Positions 7,317 through 15,960 of a DNA stretch of 53,544 nucleotides are shown here, piece after piece. The stretch lies in IMG/VR virus record IMGVR_UViG_3300028025_005543, positions 1 through 53,544 of that record; one strand, written 5' to 3'. The stretch is from a virus. The translations under genes were made by a program, and so were the position numbers. Position 1 is the stretch's first letter. Each line of letters starts with the position of its first letter. The notes under the pieces were generated by a model. That model was given only the letters and a program-made list of their open reading frames with translations, was not told the origin of the DNA and ran no database searches.

Positions 7317-7850
7317 ATGACATCAGAACTTGTGAATTGCAAGAAGTGTGGTCTTGAATGTTTTTGGGATACCAATCGTCACGGCAAGAAGTATTTGGCC
7401 GTGAAAATGGTTCAGGAATATGCAGGTGGCACGGGTGTTTGGAAACAACCCCACTATTGCACGGCTACCCCAGAGCAGGCCGCGGAGTATCAGGCCCTTG
7501 TCAAACTTCAGAAAGACGAGGAAGCCAGAGTCAGGTTGGAAGCACTTGCTAATGGCGAAATTGTTGTTGGCCAAACGGTCAAGGTTTATCGTGGTCGCAA
7601 GGTCCCACAAGGAACGATTGGTGTCGTGTTTTGGGTTGCAGAGGAAGCAGACGATTTCGGTACTTACAAGATTGGTATCAAGTCGGCAGACGGAACTAAG
7701 CACTTTGTTGCAATCAACAATGTTGATTTCTACTTTGACGGTGCTGATGAACTCAATGCCAAAAGAGTTGCTACAGAAAAAGCAGAAGCAAAGGCACGAC
7801 GCGAAGCAGTAAAAGCATTTATTGCTTCAGGAGAGGAACTGGAAATCTAA
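7317..7850 (+). CDS. Hypothetical protein with zinc ribbon and KOW/SH3-like region
   Basis: The N-terminus carries CKKCGLECFWDT and a later Cys (PHYCTA), a probable zinc knuckle. Residues about 84-130 (VGQTVKVYRGRKVPQGTIGVVFW) have the basic beta pattern of KOW or SH3-like barrels found in nucleic-acid and ribosome-binding proteins. The C-terminus is a charged helix. I do not recognise the family. This gene and the next lack the TCGA and CCCGG words that crowd the flanking genes, which hints at a separate origin. Confidence 0.75.
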   Translation: MTSELVNCKKCGLECFWDTNRHGKKYLAVKMVQEYAGGTGVWKQPHYCTATPEQAAEYQALVKLQKDEEARVRLEALANGEIVVGQTVKVYRGRKVPQGTIGVVFWVAEEADDFGTYKIGIKSADGTKHFVAINNVDFYFDGADELNAKRVATEKAEAKARREAVKAFIASGEELEI

Positions 7851-7851
7851 T

Positions 7852-8037
7852 ATGAAAACGTACGAGGTGTCTCTTACTACTTCTACTTCAGTCATTGTTC
7901 GTGTTCAGGCTGAGAACGAGCAAGATATGGCTGACAAGATTGCTGACCTTGACGTGATGAATGCGTTACAGGACCAGATAACGCAAGGCCAGACCTATCT
8001 TGACTGGGTTATTGATGACTGGGAAGAAATAGTTTAG
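7852..8037 (+). CDS. Hypothetical 61-residue protein
   Basis: The protein MKTYEVSLTTSTSVIVRVQAENEQD looks like a small beta-alpha domain ending in an acidic Trp-rich tail (LDWVIDDWEEIV). I do not recognise it. The longer frame from 7822 lies inside the preceding gene; ATG at 7852 follows that gene's stop by one base and has GGAAA seven bases upstream. It ends tail-to-tail against the minus-strand gene at 8038. Confidence 0.7.
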   Translation: MKTYEVSLTTSTSVIVRVQAENEQDMADKIADLDVMNALQDQITQGQTYLDWVIDDWEEIV

Positions 8038-8589
8038 TTACTTCTTCTTTTTAGTGTTTTCGTAGCGCTTCAGTAAGTTCCGGCCCTTAGCTGCAAGACG
8101 TGCTGCATCTTGTGCATTCTTCGGGACTGGCTCACCCCACGCGGCTGCGCTCAATGCAAGTCGAGTTGGTTCACCATTTGGCTTTTGCAACGGCCCGGAA
8201 GGGTTTGTGAAGAAACGTGTGAGGAAAGAACCTTTTCTACGCATCTTCTGCGGCGTATCAGCTGCACCCTTGACACCCGGACGCAAGTTGCCGCCTGATT
8301 GTCGATTGAAATGAGCTCGACCAGCTGCGGTTAGGCCGCCTTTTGGGTCTTTTAGTGGTTTTTTTGATTTAGTACTAACTGGATTTTCTGATTTAGTACT
8401 AATTGGAACGCAGTTAGGGACCATCTTCCCGGATTTTCCACGCTTCATACCAACTTGTTCGTATCCGGGCCAGCAAGGACCTGCTGCTTTACGGGACTTT
8501 GGCCGCATATCCTGCGCACGTACGGCTTCTTCTATCGAGTTTTGGTCGCGCTTACGTCGAGGAACGCCGCGTTTCTTGCGGCCATTCAT
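8038..8589 (-). CDS. Basic phage structural-type protein (DUF6321-like)
   Basis: The 183-residue protein is very basic. It opens with MNGRKKRGVPRRKRD, then has a Cys pair in CWPGYEQVGM...MVPNC (about residues 39-61), and a conserved-looking block GGLTAAGRAHFN, QSGGNLRPGVKG, KMRRKGSFLTRFF, NGEPTRLALSAAAWGEPVP. From memory this block resembles DUF6321 proteins of cyanophages and pelagiphages, whose function is unknown. GGAG five bases before the ATG sets the start. It is the last gene of a minus-strand unit beginning with the 2055-residue protein, so a head-associated role is likely but not shown. Confidence 0.75.
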   Translation of the reverse strand: MNGRKKRGVPRRKRDQNSIEEAVRAQDMRPKSRKAAGPCWPGYEQVGMKRGKSGKMVPNCVPISTKSENPVSTKSKKPLKDPKGGLTAAGRAHFNRQSGGNLRPGVKGAADTPQKMRRKGSFLTRFFTNPSGPLQKPNGEPTRLALSAAAWGEPVPKNAQDAARLAAKGRNLLKRYENTKKKK

Positions 8590-8636
8590 ATCTACTCCGT
8601 TGGCAGTAGTGCCACGAAGAATACCGAAGTCAGACT

Positions 8637-9173
8637 TTACTTCTTGCCTTTTCCCTGACCCGGCTTTGGTGCTTTTGGGCGCTGAACACCGGCCTTTGGT
8701 TTGCCGAAGAGCTTCTCCATCAATTCGTCCCGTGTAAGCGGCTTCACTGGGTCAAGTCCTGCAGCGTCACCCATTGGCTTCTTTTTCATCATTGGGCCTT
8801 TTGGCATTGGTCGAGCAGCACCCGGCATTGGTCGAGCGGCACGCGGCATCATTGGACCTTTTGGCATTGGCTTGTTCATACCTTTTTCACGCATTGGCAT
8901 CTTGCGCATTGGACGACGTGGAGCTGCGAGTTCTTCCTCAGTTGGCTCCATTACTTCTTCGTCATCAACGAGTTCTTCTTCAGTTGGCTCAATGGCTTCT
9001 TCGTCCATCTCCATATCTTCACCCATGAGGTCCATGCCACGCTTCTTCATCTTGCGCATGCCGGAGCCCATCTTTGCTTCCATGTCGAGGAGCTCTTGGA
9101 GCTGCTTCTCAGCAAAATCTGCGTACCACTCTGCTGTGTGTTCTGCGTCTTGTGGGTTATTGCTTTGAGTCAT
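8637..9173 (-). CDS. Low-complexity Met/Pro/Lys-rich protein
   Basis: After a helical start (EWYADFAEKQLQELLDMEAKMG), the 178-residue chain becomes low complexity. An acidic duplicated segment (EAIEPTEEELVDDEE / EVMEPTEEELAAP) is followed by basic Met-Pro repeats (RPMRKMPM, ARPMPGAARPMPKGPMM), and it ends KPGQGKGKK. The alternation of acidic and basic repeats suggests a disordered scaffold or DNA- or capsid-binding tail. AGGA eight bases before the ATG supports the start. Its start overlaps the end of the 51-residue gene upstream. Confidence 0.75.
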   Translation of the reverse strand: MTQSNNPQDAEHTAEWYADFAEKQLQELLDMEAKMGSGMRKMKKRGMDLMGEDMEMDEEAIEPTEEELVDDEEVMEPTEEELAAPRRPMRKMPMREKGMNKPMPKGPMMPRAARPMPGAARPMPKGPMMKKKPMGDAAGLDPVKPLTRDELMEKLFGKPKAGVQRPKAPKPGQGKGKK

Positions 9174-9312
9174 TGTCGTTTTCCTCGCTGGAGTCCCGTT
9201 CTACCGGGACTTCTGGTTCTTTTCCGAATACGGATTCTTTTACGATTTTGGAATAAGCACGCGCTAATGCGAATACTTTGTTTGGGTCATCAAAACTCTT
9301 CGGAGTCACCAT
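9157..9312 (-). CDS. Small 51-residue protein, overlapping gene
   Basis: An open frame of 51 codons (MVTPKSFDDPNKVFALARAYSKI and onward, ending DNDSKQ) fills the space between two neighbours. It overlaps the upstream 59-residue gene by 23 bases and the downstream gene by 17. The protein is a helix followed by an acidic tail; I do not recognise it. No strong ribosome binding site precedes the ATG, so translation would depend on coupling with the upstream gene. Support is positional and from the intact frame. Confidence 0.55.
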   Translation of the reverse strand: MVTPKSFDDPNKVFALARAYSKIVKESVFGKEPEVPVERDSSEENDNDSKQ

Positions 9313-9469
9313 ATCTTTGGCTCTTCTTCTTTCGGTTTGTACGTTTTACTAATCGATTGTCGATTACCCAATCATCATACTCGTCTGGCACACCCGGATG
9401 GGCGCGACAATACGCTTGATACTCACTAAATAATGATAACTCATCATCTTCTCGTGGATTGTAAGCCAT
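9290..9469 (-). CDS. Small 59-residue protein, coupled to the giant gene
   Basis: This 59-codon frame begins with an ATG that overlaps the stop codon of the 2055-residue gene (TAATG at 9467-9471), a classical coupling arrangement. The sequence MAYNPREDDELSLFSEYQ is followed by AHPGVPDEYDDWVIDNR and a basic tail NRKKKSQR. It is small, charged and unrecognised. Its coupled position suggests near-stoichiometric production with the end of the giant protein. Confidence 0.65.
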   Translation of the reverse strand: MAYNPREDDELSLFSEYQAYCRAHPGVPDEYDDWVIDNRLVKRTNRKKKSQRYGDSEEF

Positions 9470-12400
9470 TATTTTCCTTTTCTTGCTCTTTTGCCGGCCT
9501 TAGCCGCAGACTCAGTGTTTGGCACGAACTGTCGTCCCGCGCGTGAGCCTTCGACTTTCTTCCGATTTGTTGCTGCACGCTGCCCCGGAGTGAGTTTTTC
9601 CCACGCTGAGTCCGGGAGATAGCGGCGTGTGCCGCCGGGTCTTTCAGCTGGCTTTCCATCTGAGGTTCTCCAACGTTCTTTTGTCCACTTTTTGAGTGAG
9701 CGCTGCGTCTTTGAGGGCTTTCCTCGATAGCCGCCGCCTGCAGCTCGATATTTTTGTGCAACAAGTTGTGCTTTTCGAGCAGACCACTGTCCCGGCTTGC
9801 CGCCATCACTGCCGGCCATCACTTGGTTCTTGATACGTTCCCGGAGTGCTGGTTTCGTATAATTCATCGACTTTGTGAACTGTTCTGGCGCGTGTCTGGT
9901 GAAGTCCCGTACTGCAATCTCGGCCCATTGAGCTGATTTCACAGAAACAAGCTCTGGCACGTCGGCCATACGCCCGGAAGTCGAAAGAATTATGCCGCCG
10001 AAGTCCGGGTCTGGTTCATTGAGTGGGATAAAGCCCTTTGGTCGCCGCTTCATTCGACTTGCAACAGCTTCCCAAGCTTCACCCATACGTCCTATCATCT
10101 CTCTGCTCATCTGGGTAATTGCTTCAGTTCGTTCAGCGAGTGCTTCCTTCACGTTGGCAAAGATTTCCTTAGCGCGTTCTCTGTCAATGACTTGGTTAGC
10201 AACGAAGTCTTTGAGTAGGAAACCCATCATCTCGATGCCGCCAATGCGTAGTGCGTCCTCTAGTCCCGAGTCAACGAATGCAGCAAGGAGGTCCACTTGT
10301 TCCGTGTTTACCGGGACGTTGCCAAGTTGTTTAGCAATAGCCATCTTGCCGGCCATCTTTGACAATTTGATTCCAAACTTTACAACGTCTCGTACAGTCT
10401 TGTTCTTTTTGTACTTCTCCCAGTTCCTGTCAACGTCATCTACTACTTCGTCCCATTGGTCACGCAATTTACCCGTGAGGCGCGAGCGAATATCGGCCAA
10501 TGCATCAAGCGCTGCTTGCTTTCGATTTGCATCAGTAACTTTTGGACCGGCAGCTGCTCGTGTAGCAATGTCCCGTCCATCAAGCGGCTTCTCGACTGTT
10601 CCTCGACTTGCAAAGCCCGGTTCAGACGCGGCCTTTCTCTTAGTTTCTCCAATGTCAACCATTGTTGACTTCCACTCGGTGTGTTGTCCTTGCCACGTTG
10701 AGTGGTTGTATTTATGAATACCATCGGTCTTATCGGTATCAAGTAGTGTGCGCTTGACGGGACTACCAGTTCGACTGTCCTCCCGGTCTGCAGCTCGACG
10801 AATAGCAGCTTCGACTACTGCCCAAGCTGCTTCAGCATCTGCATCTGCGCTGTGCCAGTTAGTAAGTTCTACACCATAATGGTCTGCAAGCGCGCCAAGC
10901 CTGTTTGACTTAGGTCTATCAACGTCATTGTCCTCGTATAAGTGGTCGATAATACCCTTTGAGTCAATGAACCCGGCTGGCTTCCATCTGCCCTCTAGTC
11001 CCGTGCCTTTGAGTGCTTCTTCCATTACACGTTGGTCAAAGATTTGGTATTGGCCGCCCATAACTTTGTTTTCACCAATGAAGTCGAGTGCTTCTGCCAT
11101 AGCTTGTGCAATCGAAGGCTGCTGCTGCAACCACTCGTCAGTCAACGGGACTTCTATGCCGTTCTCGTCGGTACGTTTGAGATTATCTTTCGACCAACCA
11201 CCAAGCGGCTGCCCCGGATTGATGTACATATTCTTTCTTTCGACGACTTTGCCATCGACTACTCGAATAATTCCCATTTGCACCGGCTTGCCGCCGTTTG
11301 TCATAATGCCGTTTTCGTCTTGTTCGATACCCGTAGTCTCAAAATCGAAGAATACAAGTTCTCCTTGCGTAAGCCGCTCGTAAACTTGTCGAAATGACGT
11401 AGCTCCCTCGAATATGTCTGCTGCTTTCCCGGTGTATGGGGCTACAGGCTCACGCGGCTCTTTAGGCGGCTCGACTGTTACTGCGTCCTTGCCAGTCCCG
11501 ATAATTGTGGCTGCTTCCATTCGGTCAACCCGGAATGTGCGGCCTGCACCACGTGTCTTGTCGAAGCCCTCGACATACGTTATTCCATCTTTTTCGTAAA
11601 TATTCTTTACTTCGACTCGACGTAGCGCGCCGTTGTACATAAAAGTTGCAGTTTTATTGTCATCTTTGCTGCGTTGTAGCTGCTCTTTGACTGCGCTAAT
11701 CCCGGCTGGAGTTGTGACATCGACCTTTTCCAACGGGACTTCGTTGTCTCCTCGTGAAGCAAAGCCGCGCACTTCGACTTTACGTACAGTTTTAGTCTTT
11801 CCCTCCGGGCGTCGAGCATTAGGGAAGTACTCTTTTACGTAGTTTGTGAGTTCTGACTCGATTTGTTCTGCGTCGTATCCGGGGTCAATATTCATTACGG
11901 TCATTTTTGGTAGGCCGTTACTATCCTCGACTACAGATACCCGTGCAACACCTTTTCCTCTTTGTCGAACAACGAAAGTATTTGTTGTCGAGTCAACATG
12001 GTAAAGCTCTAATTTTTCACCATCTGCTGTCTCGAAGTAACGCGGCTTTAGTTTCTTGAAGCCTCGACGTTGTTTCGTATCAGCAATAGTTTGTGCTGGG
12101 ACGCTTGTGTCGATTGCGCCGCGTGAAGCAAAGCCTCGAGGTACTTCTGGTTGTGGAGTGAAGTCCCGAATCCACGGCACTCGACGGTCTTTCTTGCCGC
12201 CGGGAGCATCGAACTCCGGGACATCAAGGAAGTCATAGGCCGCATCTTGCAGCGGCTTGTTCATTACGTCAAATACGTGTGGATTACCTGAAAGGATTGC
12301 GCTAATCGACTCAGCTATCAACTCATCAGCGTTGTAGTTTCCATACGTTGTATCAATGGTAGGAAGTACATCGCTAGTCCAAGTAGGGTTCTCTCGTCGA

Positions 12401-15400
12401 AGTCTTAGCCCTGTTGCTACATCTCCTGAGTGCAGTAGATTCCAAGCTTTAGCAATACGTGAGTCCTTATCGATTGTGCCGCGCTTTAGTCCAATTTCGA
12501 TTTGGTTATCGAGGAAGTGTGCGTACTCGTGTAGGAAGATGGATTCGGGACTTTCGTCGAGTACAAGTAGGTCACCTGCTTTTGGTACGTGGCCGAGATT
12601 GACACGTCGACCTTCATCGAGGTTCTTTACTACTCGCGTACCCGGAAATATCTGAACATTGCCAGTTCCGGGAAAGAAAGCGGCCCCAAATGGGAAGTTA
12701 TCGTTCTTTAGGAAAGGGCCGATTAGCTTATCGAGCTCTGCCGGGTTATCAAGTATTTCCTCAACTGCCTTGCTAACTCTCCCCATCTGAAAGCCGCCAA
12801 TGAGTGAGGAAGTATCAACATCTTTAGCCAAAGCGTGCATCAACAACATACGGTTGCGTGAGCGTTCGCTACCCATCACCAGTGGTGGTAAGCCAAACTT
12901 CTCTGCATAGTGACGTAAAGCCGGCGAAGAATCAAGCGAGTCCCGAAGAATTTGTTGTGCTTTTGCCACTGCTTCTGGAGATAGGTCTGGTGGGTGGTGC
13001 TTTACTATCTTGTTTACGTGAGCAACCAATGGCGCAATCCAAGTTCGACGTGCCTTGATATTGTCAAGGTCTTTCATATCAATGAGCTTGCGAATGTCAC
13101 CAATCTTTAGTCCTGCATCAATGAACATTTGCTCTAGACCAGCATCTTGGATAGTCTGGTCAAAGGTCATCATTATGTATTCCTCACGCGTGGTGGGTAC
13201 GGCGTAAGCAATCTTTTGTTCGGTACTCGTGTTAGCAAAAAGTTCAGAACGCTTGACTGTTGCTTCCTCTCTGAACGGCCCCCAGCCGGTCTTTGTCGAG
13301 CGGCCATCAAGGAAAGGTATGACTTCCTCTTTTTCTACCTCTGGAGTCCCGTCTCTTGAGGCAAATCCAACGTTGAGCTGCTCTACGCTATCTTGTGCAG
13401 GGTCATTGCCGAAAACAATGTCCATTGCAGTCCTCATACCCGGAGAAAGCAACGCTTGTTCGTCTTCGTATGGAGACGTGTATGCAGAATAGGCTTCAGC
13501 GAACATCTCTCTAGGTTCAGTCCACCCATACATCGAGTTCACTTCAGGGTAGTCGGGACTCCGGAGTTTTGTCTTTCTGTTGTCGTATTGCTCCTTCCAT
13601 TGCGGCCAATCGAGCATCTCAAAGAATTCTTCCCAAGTATCAGCCATAAACGCACGAGTAACTCTGTAAGCTTCGCCATCCATCCCTTGCGATGCATACA
13701 AGTCGTTCATTAGCTTGTGGTGAAGGAAGTGACCGTATTCGTGACGAACTGTTCCATCACCATCACCATCAGCGTGGGTCCACTCAATTCCTTTTGGTGC
13801 CTTCGTGACCCACTGTGCGTACCTTGACAGAAGTCGGCTCATTCTTGAAGGTTTTCCAAATCCGACAAGTGGTTCTCTTTGGTTGAGACGAATTTCGCCG
13901 AGATAATCAGGTGGATATATAATTAGTCCAGTTGCCCCATTTGTTCCGGGCAGGTGAGCACCATTGAAGCCATCGAGGCCGAGTTCTTTCAATCTTTCTA
14001 AGCCTTTTTCTGAAAGCACTAACGTTGGTGGCGCACCATACATTTGGTGGTGACGTAAAAAAGCTGGTTGGTTTTCGAGTATTTGTTGTAGTCCTACTTT
14101 TAGTAGCGCTGCATCTTGGAAGTCAAAAAACTCTGCAAGTTCATCAAGCTCAAGTCTTTCCTGTTTACCATCTTCGTCTCTAGTCCCGAAATATCGTTGA
14201 AAAAATAAACGTAGTTCTTCTTCTTTTACGAGTTTTGGGTCATCAGGATTTTTGTAATCAGACATCATTCGGTTGAATAATTCATCAAAGTCGCTTGGCA
14301 CTAGTTCATCAGCAATTTCAGAAGCATTCAGGTTTTTGTAGACTGGATGCCACTTATCCTTGTTTCCTGCTGGGGTAAGTACATCAGCACCTCTAGAAGC
14401 AAAGCCTTGTATTTCTACTCTTGCTTGAGGTGTGTGCGACTGCCTCTCTTGTAGTTGTTCCACAAGTCCTGCATTTTGGTCTAGTTCCATCAGTTCAGAG
14501 ATAATGCCTTTTAGGCCACTACTTACTAAGTCATCATCATCTTGTTCAGGGGAGAGTATGGCACTCATTGCCTCTGCGAACTGTTCTACTGGAGAAGTCT
14601 CACCATATACGGTGCGAACAAAGGGCATATCGTCTGGTAGTTCACCTCTATCAAAGAAGGCAGTATCCCACTCAGGCTTACCAAATAGTCCATTGAATAT
14701 GTCGCCTGCTTTACCAAAGGTCTTTAGGCCATTGTTAGTCCATTCGTGAGAGTTGATATATCTTGCAAGGTTCTTTAGCCTGCTGTCACCACTATCCTTG
14801 TGTATGTCACCTAGTGTTCTACCTACGTGGTGACCAAATTCGTGGAGCATTGTGTGTCGTAAGCCTTCTTGTACGACCCACCTTCTGGAGTTCTTGTGAC
14901 CACCTGATTGGTGCTGTGGTGTGAGGCGAGCAAGTATCTTGCCTAAGGTGACATTGCTAAGCTTTCTTACAATGTTGTTCTGCTTTACGCCATCTTGTGA
15001 GAAGCCAATACCAAAGTCGCTTGAGTAGATACCTTGAAAGCTTGCTGCCACATCTTTACTGAATACGAACATAGGTGGCATACCAAACTCATCTACCAAT
15101 TGTCTGAACTGTGGTGAACTATCTAGGTTCTTGGCAAGGGTTTCTCGTACTGCTCTTATCTTGGTAGGTGAGAAGTCAAAGGGTATATCGTTACCCATAT
15201 CCTTACCCGTGAGCTCTTTTATTTGTTCTTGTATATAGGCAATAACTGCTTCTCTGTCTACTGTTCCACGTTTGTTACGAAATGGATTAGCAGTGAGGTA
15301 TGCAACGGCTTGCTCTGCGAACTGTGCCATCAGTCCTTCTAGTGTGTCTGGTACTACACTCTCTACTATCTCTGCATTAGACATACCTTTATGTCTGTTG

Positions 15401-15636
15401 CGATGGACTTGCTTCTTGTTATCAGCAATTGCCTTGCCTGCTTCTAATGCTTTTTTTGTTTTCTCAATGGCAGCATCTATTGCACCAATGACTGCAGGTC
15501 GTTCAAATGGTGTGTTGTCTTGCACCATACCATCGCCATCACCATCTATTGCATTGGCATCAAATGATTGGTTGAGTGCTTTTCGATTGTAACGATTGAG
15601 TTCAGTTACATCAGCGACATAAGACAAGTTATTCAT
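9469..15636 (-). CDS. Giant modular protein: three metallopeptidase domains, WYL-like domain, DEDDh exonuclease
   Basis: The protein has about 2055 residues from the ATG at 15636; an upstream TTG at 15678 is unlikely. Near the N-terminus, about residue 35, is an Asp-rich loop (AIDGDGDGMVQDNTPFERP). Three HExxH units follow: LHEFGHH (~264), RHEYGHF (~630) and LHEYAHF (~1035). Each is followed by a Glu-containing element (QFAEAMSA, MFAEAYSA, LIAESISA) that could be the third zinc ligand. Near 1335 is a WYL-like segment (FMYNGALRRVEV...RTFRVDRM). A DEDDh exonuclease covers ~1420-1620 (VFFDFETTG, then WHSADADAEAAW). The C-terminus is helical and basic. GFASRG-like hexapeptides separate the modules five times. 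It is probably a capsid-internal or virion-associated multienzyme. The domains are seen; the role is inferred. Confidence 0.85.
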   Translation of the reverse strand: MNNLSYVADVTELNRYNRKALNQSFDANAIDGDGDGMVQDNTPFERPAVIGAIDAAIEKTKKALEAGKAIADNKKQVHRNRHKGMSNAEIVESVVPDTLEGLMAQFAEQAVAYLTANPFRNKRGTVDREAVIAYIQEQIKELTGKDMGNDIPFDFSPTKIRAVRETLAKNLDSSPQFRQLVDEFGMPPMFVFSKDVAASFQGIYSSDFGIGFSQDGVKQNNIVRKLSNVTLGKILARLTPQHQSGGHKNSRRWVVQEGLRHTMLHEFGHHVGRTLGDIHKDSGDSRLKNLARYINSHEWTNNGLKTFGKAGDIFNGLFGKPEWDTAFFDRGELPDDMPFVRTVYGETSPVEQFAEAMSAILSPEQDDDDLVSSGLKGIISELMELDQNAGLVEQLQERQSHTPQARVEIQGFASRGADVLTPAGNKDKWHPVYKNLNASEIADELVPSDFDELFNRMMSDYKNPDDPKLVKEEELRLFFQRYFGTRDEDGKQERLELDELAEFFDFQDAALLKVGLQQILENQPAFLRHHQMYGAPPTLVLSEKGLERLKELGLDGFNGAHLPGTNGATGLIIYPPDYLGEIRLNQREPLVGFGKPSRMSRLLSRYAQWVTKAPKGIEWTHADGDGDGTVRHEYGHFLHHKLMNDLYASQGMDGEAYRVTRAFMADTWEEFFEMLDWPQWKEQYDNRKTKLRSPDYPEVNSMYGWTEPREMFAEAYSAYTSPYEDEQALLSPGMRTAMDIVFGNDPAQDSVEQLNVGFASRDGTPEVEKEEVIPFLDGRSTKTGWGPFREEATVKRSELFANTSTEQKIAYAVPTTREEYIMMTFDQTIQDAGLEQMFIDAGLKIGDIRKLIDMKDLDNIKARRTWIAPLVAHVNKIVKHHPPDLSPEAVAKAQQILRDSLDSSPALRHYAEKFGLPPLVMGSERSRNRMLLMHALAKDVDTSSLIGGFQMGRVSKAVEEILDNPAELDKLIGPFLKNDNFPFGAAFFPGTGNVQIFPGTRVVKNLDEGRRVNLGHVPKAGDLLVLDESPESIFLHEYAHFLDNQIEIGLKRGTIDKDSRIAKAWNLLHSGDVATGLRLRRENPTWTSDVLPTIDTTYGNYNADELIAESISAILSGNPHVFDVMNKPLQDAAYDFLDVPEFDAPGGKKDRRVPWIRDFTPQPEVPRGFASRGAIDTSVPAQTIADTKQRRGFKKLKPRYFETADGEKLELYHVDSTTNTFVVRQRGKGVARVSVVEDSNGLPKMTVMNIDPGYDAEQIESELTNYVKEYFPNARRPEGKTKTVRKVEVRGFASRGDNEVPLEKVDVTTPAGISAVKEQLQRSKDDNKTATFMYNGALRRVEVKNIYEKDGITYVEGFDKTRGAGRTFRVDRMEAATIIGTGKDAVTVEPPKEPREPVAPYTGKAADIFEGATSFRQVYERLTQGELVFFDFETTGIEQDENGIMTNGGKPVQMGIIRVVDGKVVERKNMYINPGQPLGGWSKDNLKRTDENGIEVPLTDEWLQQQPSIAQAMAEALDFIGENKVMGGQYQIFDQRVMEEALKGTGLEGRWKPAGFIDSKGIIDHLYEDNDVDRPKSNRLGALADHYGVELTNWHSADADAEAAWAVVEAAIRRAADREDSRTGSPVKRTLLDTDKTDGIHKYNHSTWQGQHTEWKSTMVDIGETKRKAASEPGFASRGTVEKPLDGRDIATRAAAGPKVTDANRKQAALDALADIRSRLTGKLRDQWDEVVDDVDRNWEKYKKNKTVRDVVKFGIKLSKMAGKMAIAKQLGNVPVNTEQVDLLAAFVDSGLEDALRIGGIEMMGFLLKDFVANQVIDRERAKEIFANVKEALAERTEAITQMSREMIGRMGEAWEAVASRMKRRPKGFIPLNEPDPDFGGIILSTSGRMADVPELVSVKSAQWAEIAVRDFTRHAPEQFTKSMNYTKPALRERIKNQVMAGSDGGKPGQWSARKAQLVAQKYRAAGGGYRGKPSKTQRSLKKWTKERWRTSDGKPAERPGGTRRYLPDSAWEKLTPGQRAATNRKKVEGSRAGRQFVPNTESAAKAGKRARKGK
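10597..14407 (-). repeat. Five GFASRG linker repeats in the 2055-residue protein
   Basis: Copies lie near 10597-10622 (GFASRGT), 11748-11775 (GFASRGD), 12117-12140 (GFASRGA), 13347-13372 (GFASRDG) and 14386-14407 (GFASRGA). They fall at module boundaries. Codons differ between copies (GCT or GCA for Ala, AGG, CGA or CGT-type Arg), so the conservation is at protein level and not recent DNA duplication. Confidence 0.85.
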
Positions 15637-15960
15637 TGTCTGTCTATTGTAAAGTAAGGGTATGAGGGGGTATAGCAACTAAGGGGTATTGGGTATGGTA
15701 TCCGGTTAGATACAGACTAAATAGTCCCGATTTTGCATCACATTGCGATACGAAGTGAATTGTGTGAGTGCAGTTACTTATTGAGCTATTAGTCGTGTTG
15801 TGCTAGGGTGTGCAACCAAATACGTTGTCATATAGACAAGTCCGTATCCGGGTTACCTGTAGAGGTGCTTACGGGACTTTTTTGAACGACCTTATGCATG
15901 CGCGCCCCCTCTGTGCCAAAAAATAAGGGTGGCAGAATCCTGATTAGATTTATCCGTTTC
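15637..15960. other. Intergenic region upstream of the giant modular gene
   Basis: No open frame with a credible start was found in these 324 bases. On the minus strand a TACAAT hexamer lies nine bases before the ATG at 15636 and may be its -10 box; no -35 is clear. The segment shares the TCCCG/CCGGG-rich wording of the 3.8-13.5 kb region. A weak hairpin with a T-rich loop (TGCCA/TGGCA) lies near 15916-15936 and could end the oxygenase transcript. Confidence 0.4.

Noticed and set aside
8701-9168. Plus-strand Ser/Ile/Gly-rich frame opposite the Met/Pro-rich protein
   Set aside because: Its repeats mirror those of the minus-strand gene, which has a ribosome binding site and fits the operon.
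9992-10717. Plus-strand frame of 241 codons opposite the 2055-residue gene
   Set aside because: Antisense shadow: Ser/Ile-rich, no recognisable motif, wholly inside a gene with clear domains.
15637-15678. Longer N-terminus of the 2055-residue protein from a TTG at 15678
   Set aside because: No ribosome binding site, a hydrophobic non-conserved extension, and a -10-like hexamer lies inside it just before the ATG at 15636.
15637-15960. tRNA or small RNA gene in the gap before the giant gene
   Set aside because: No acceptor, anticodon and T-arm combination could be formed, and no T-loop consensus was seen here or elsewhere in the window.
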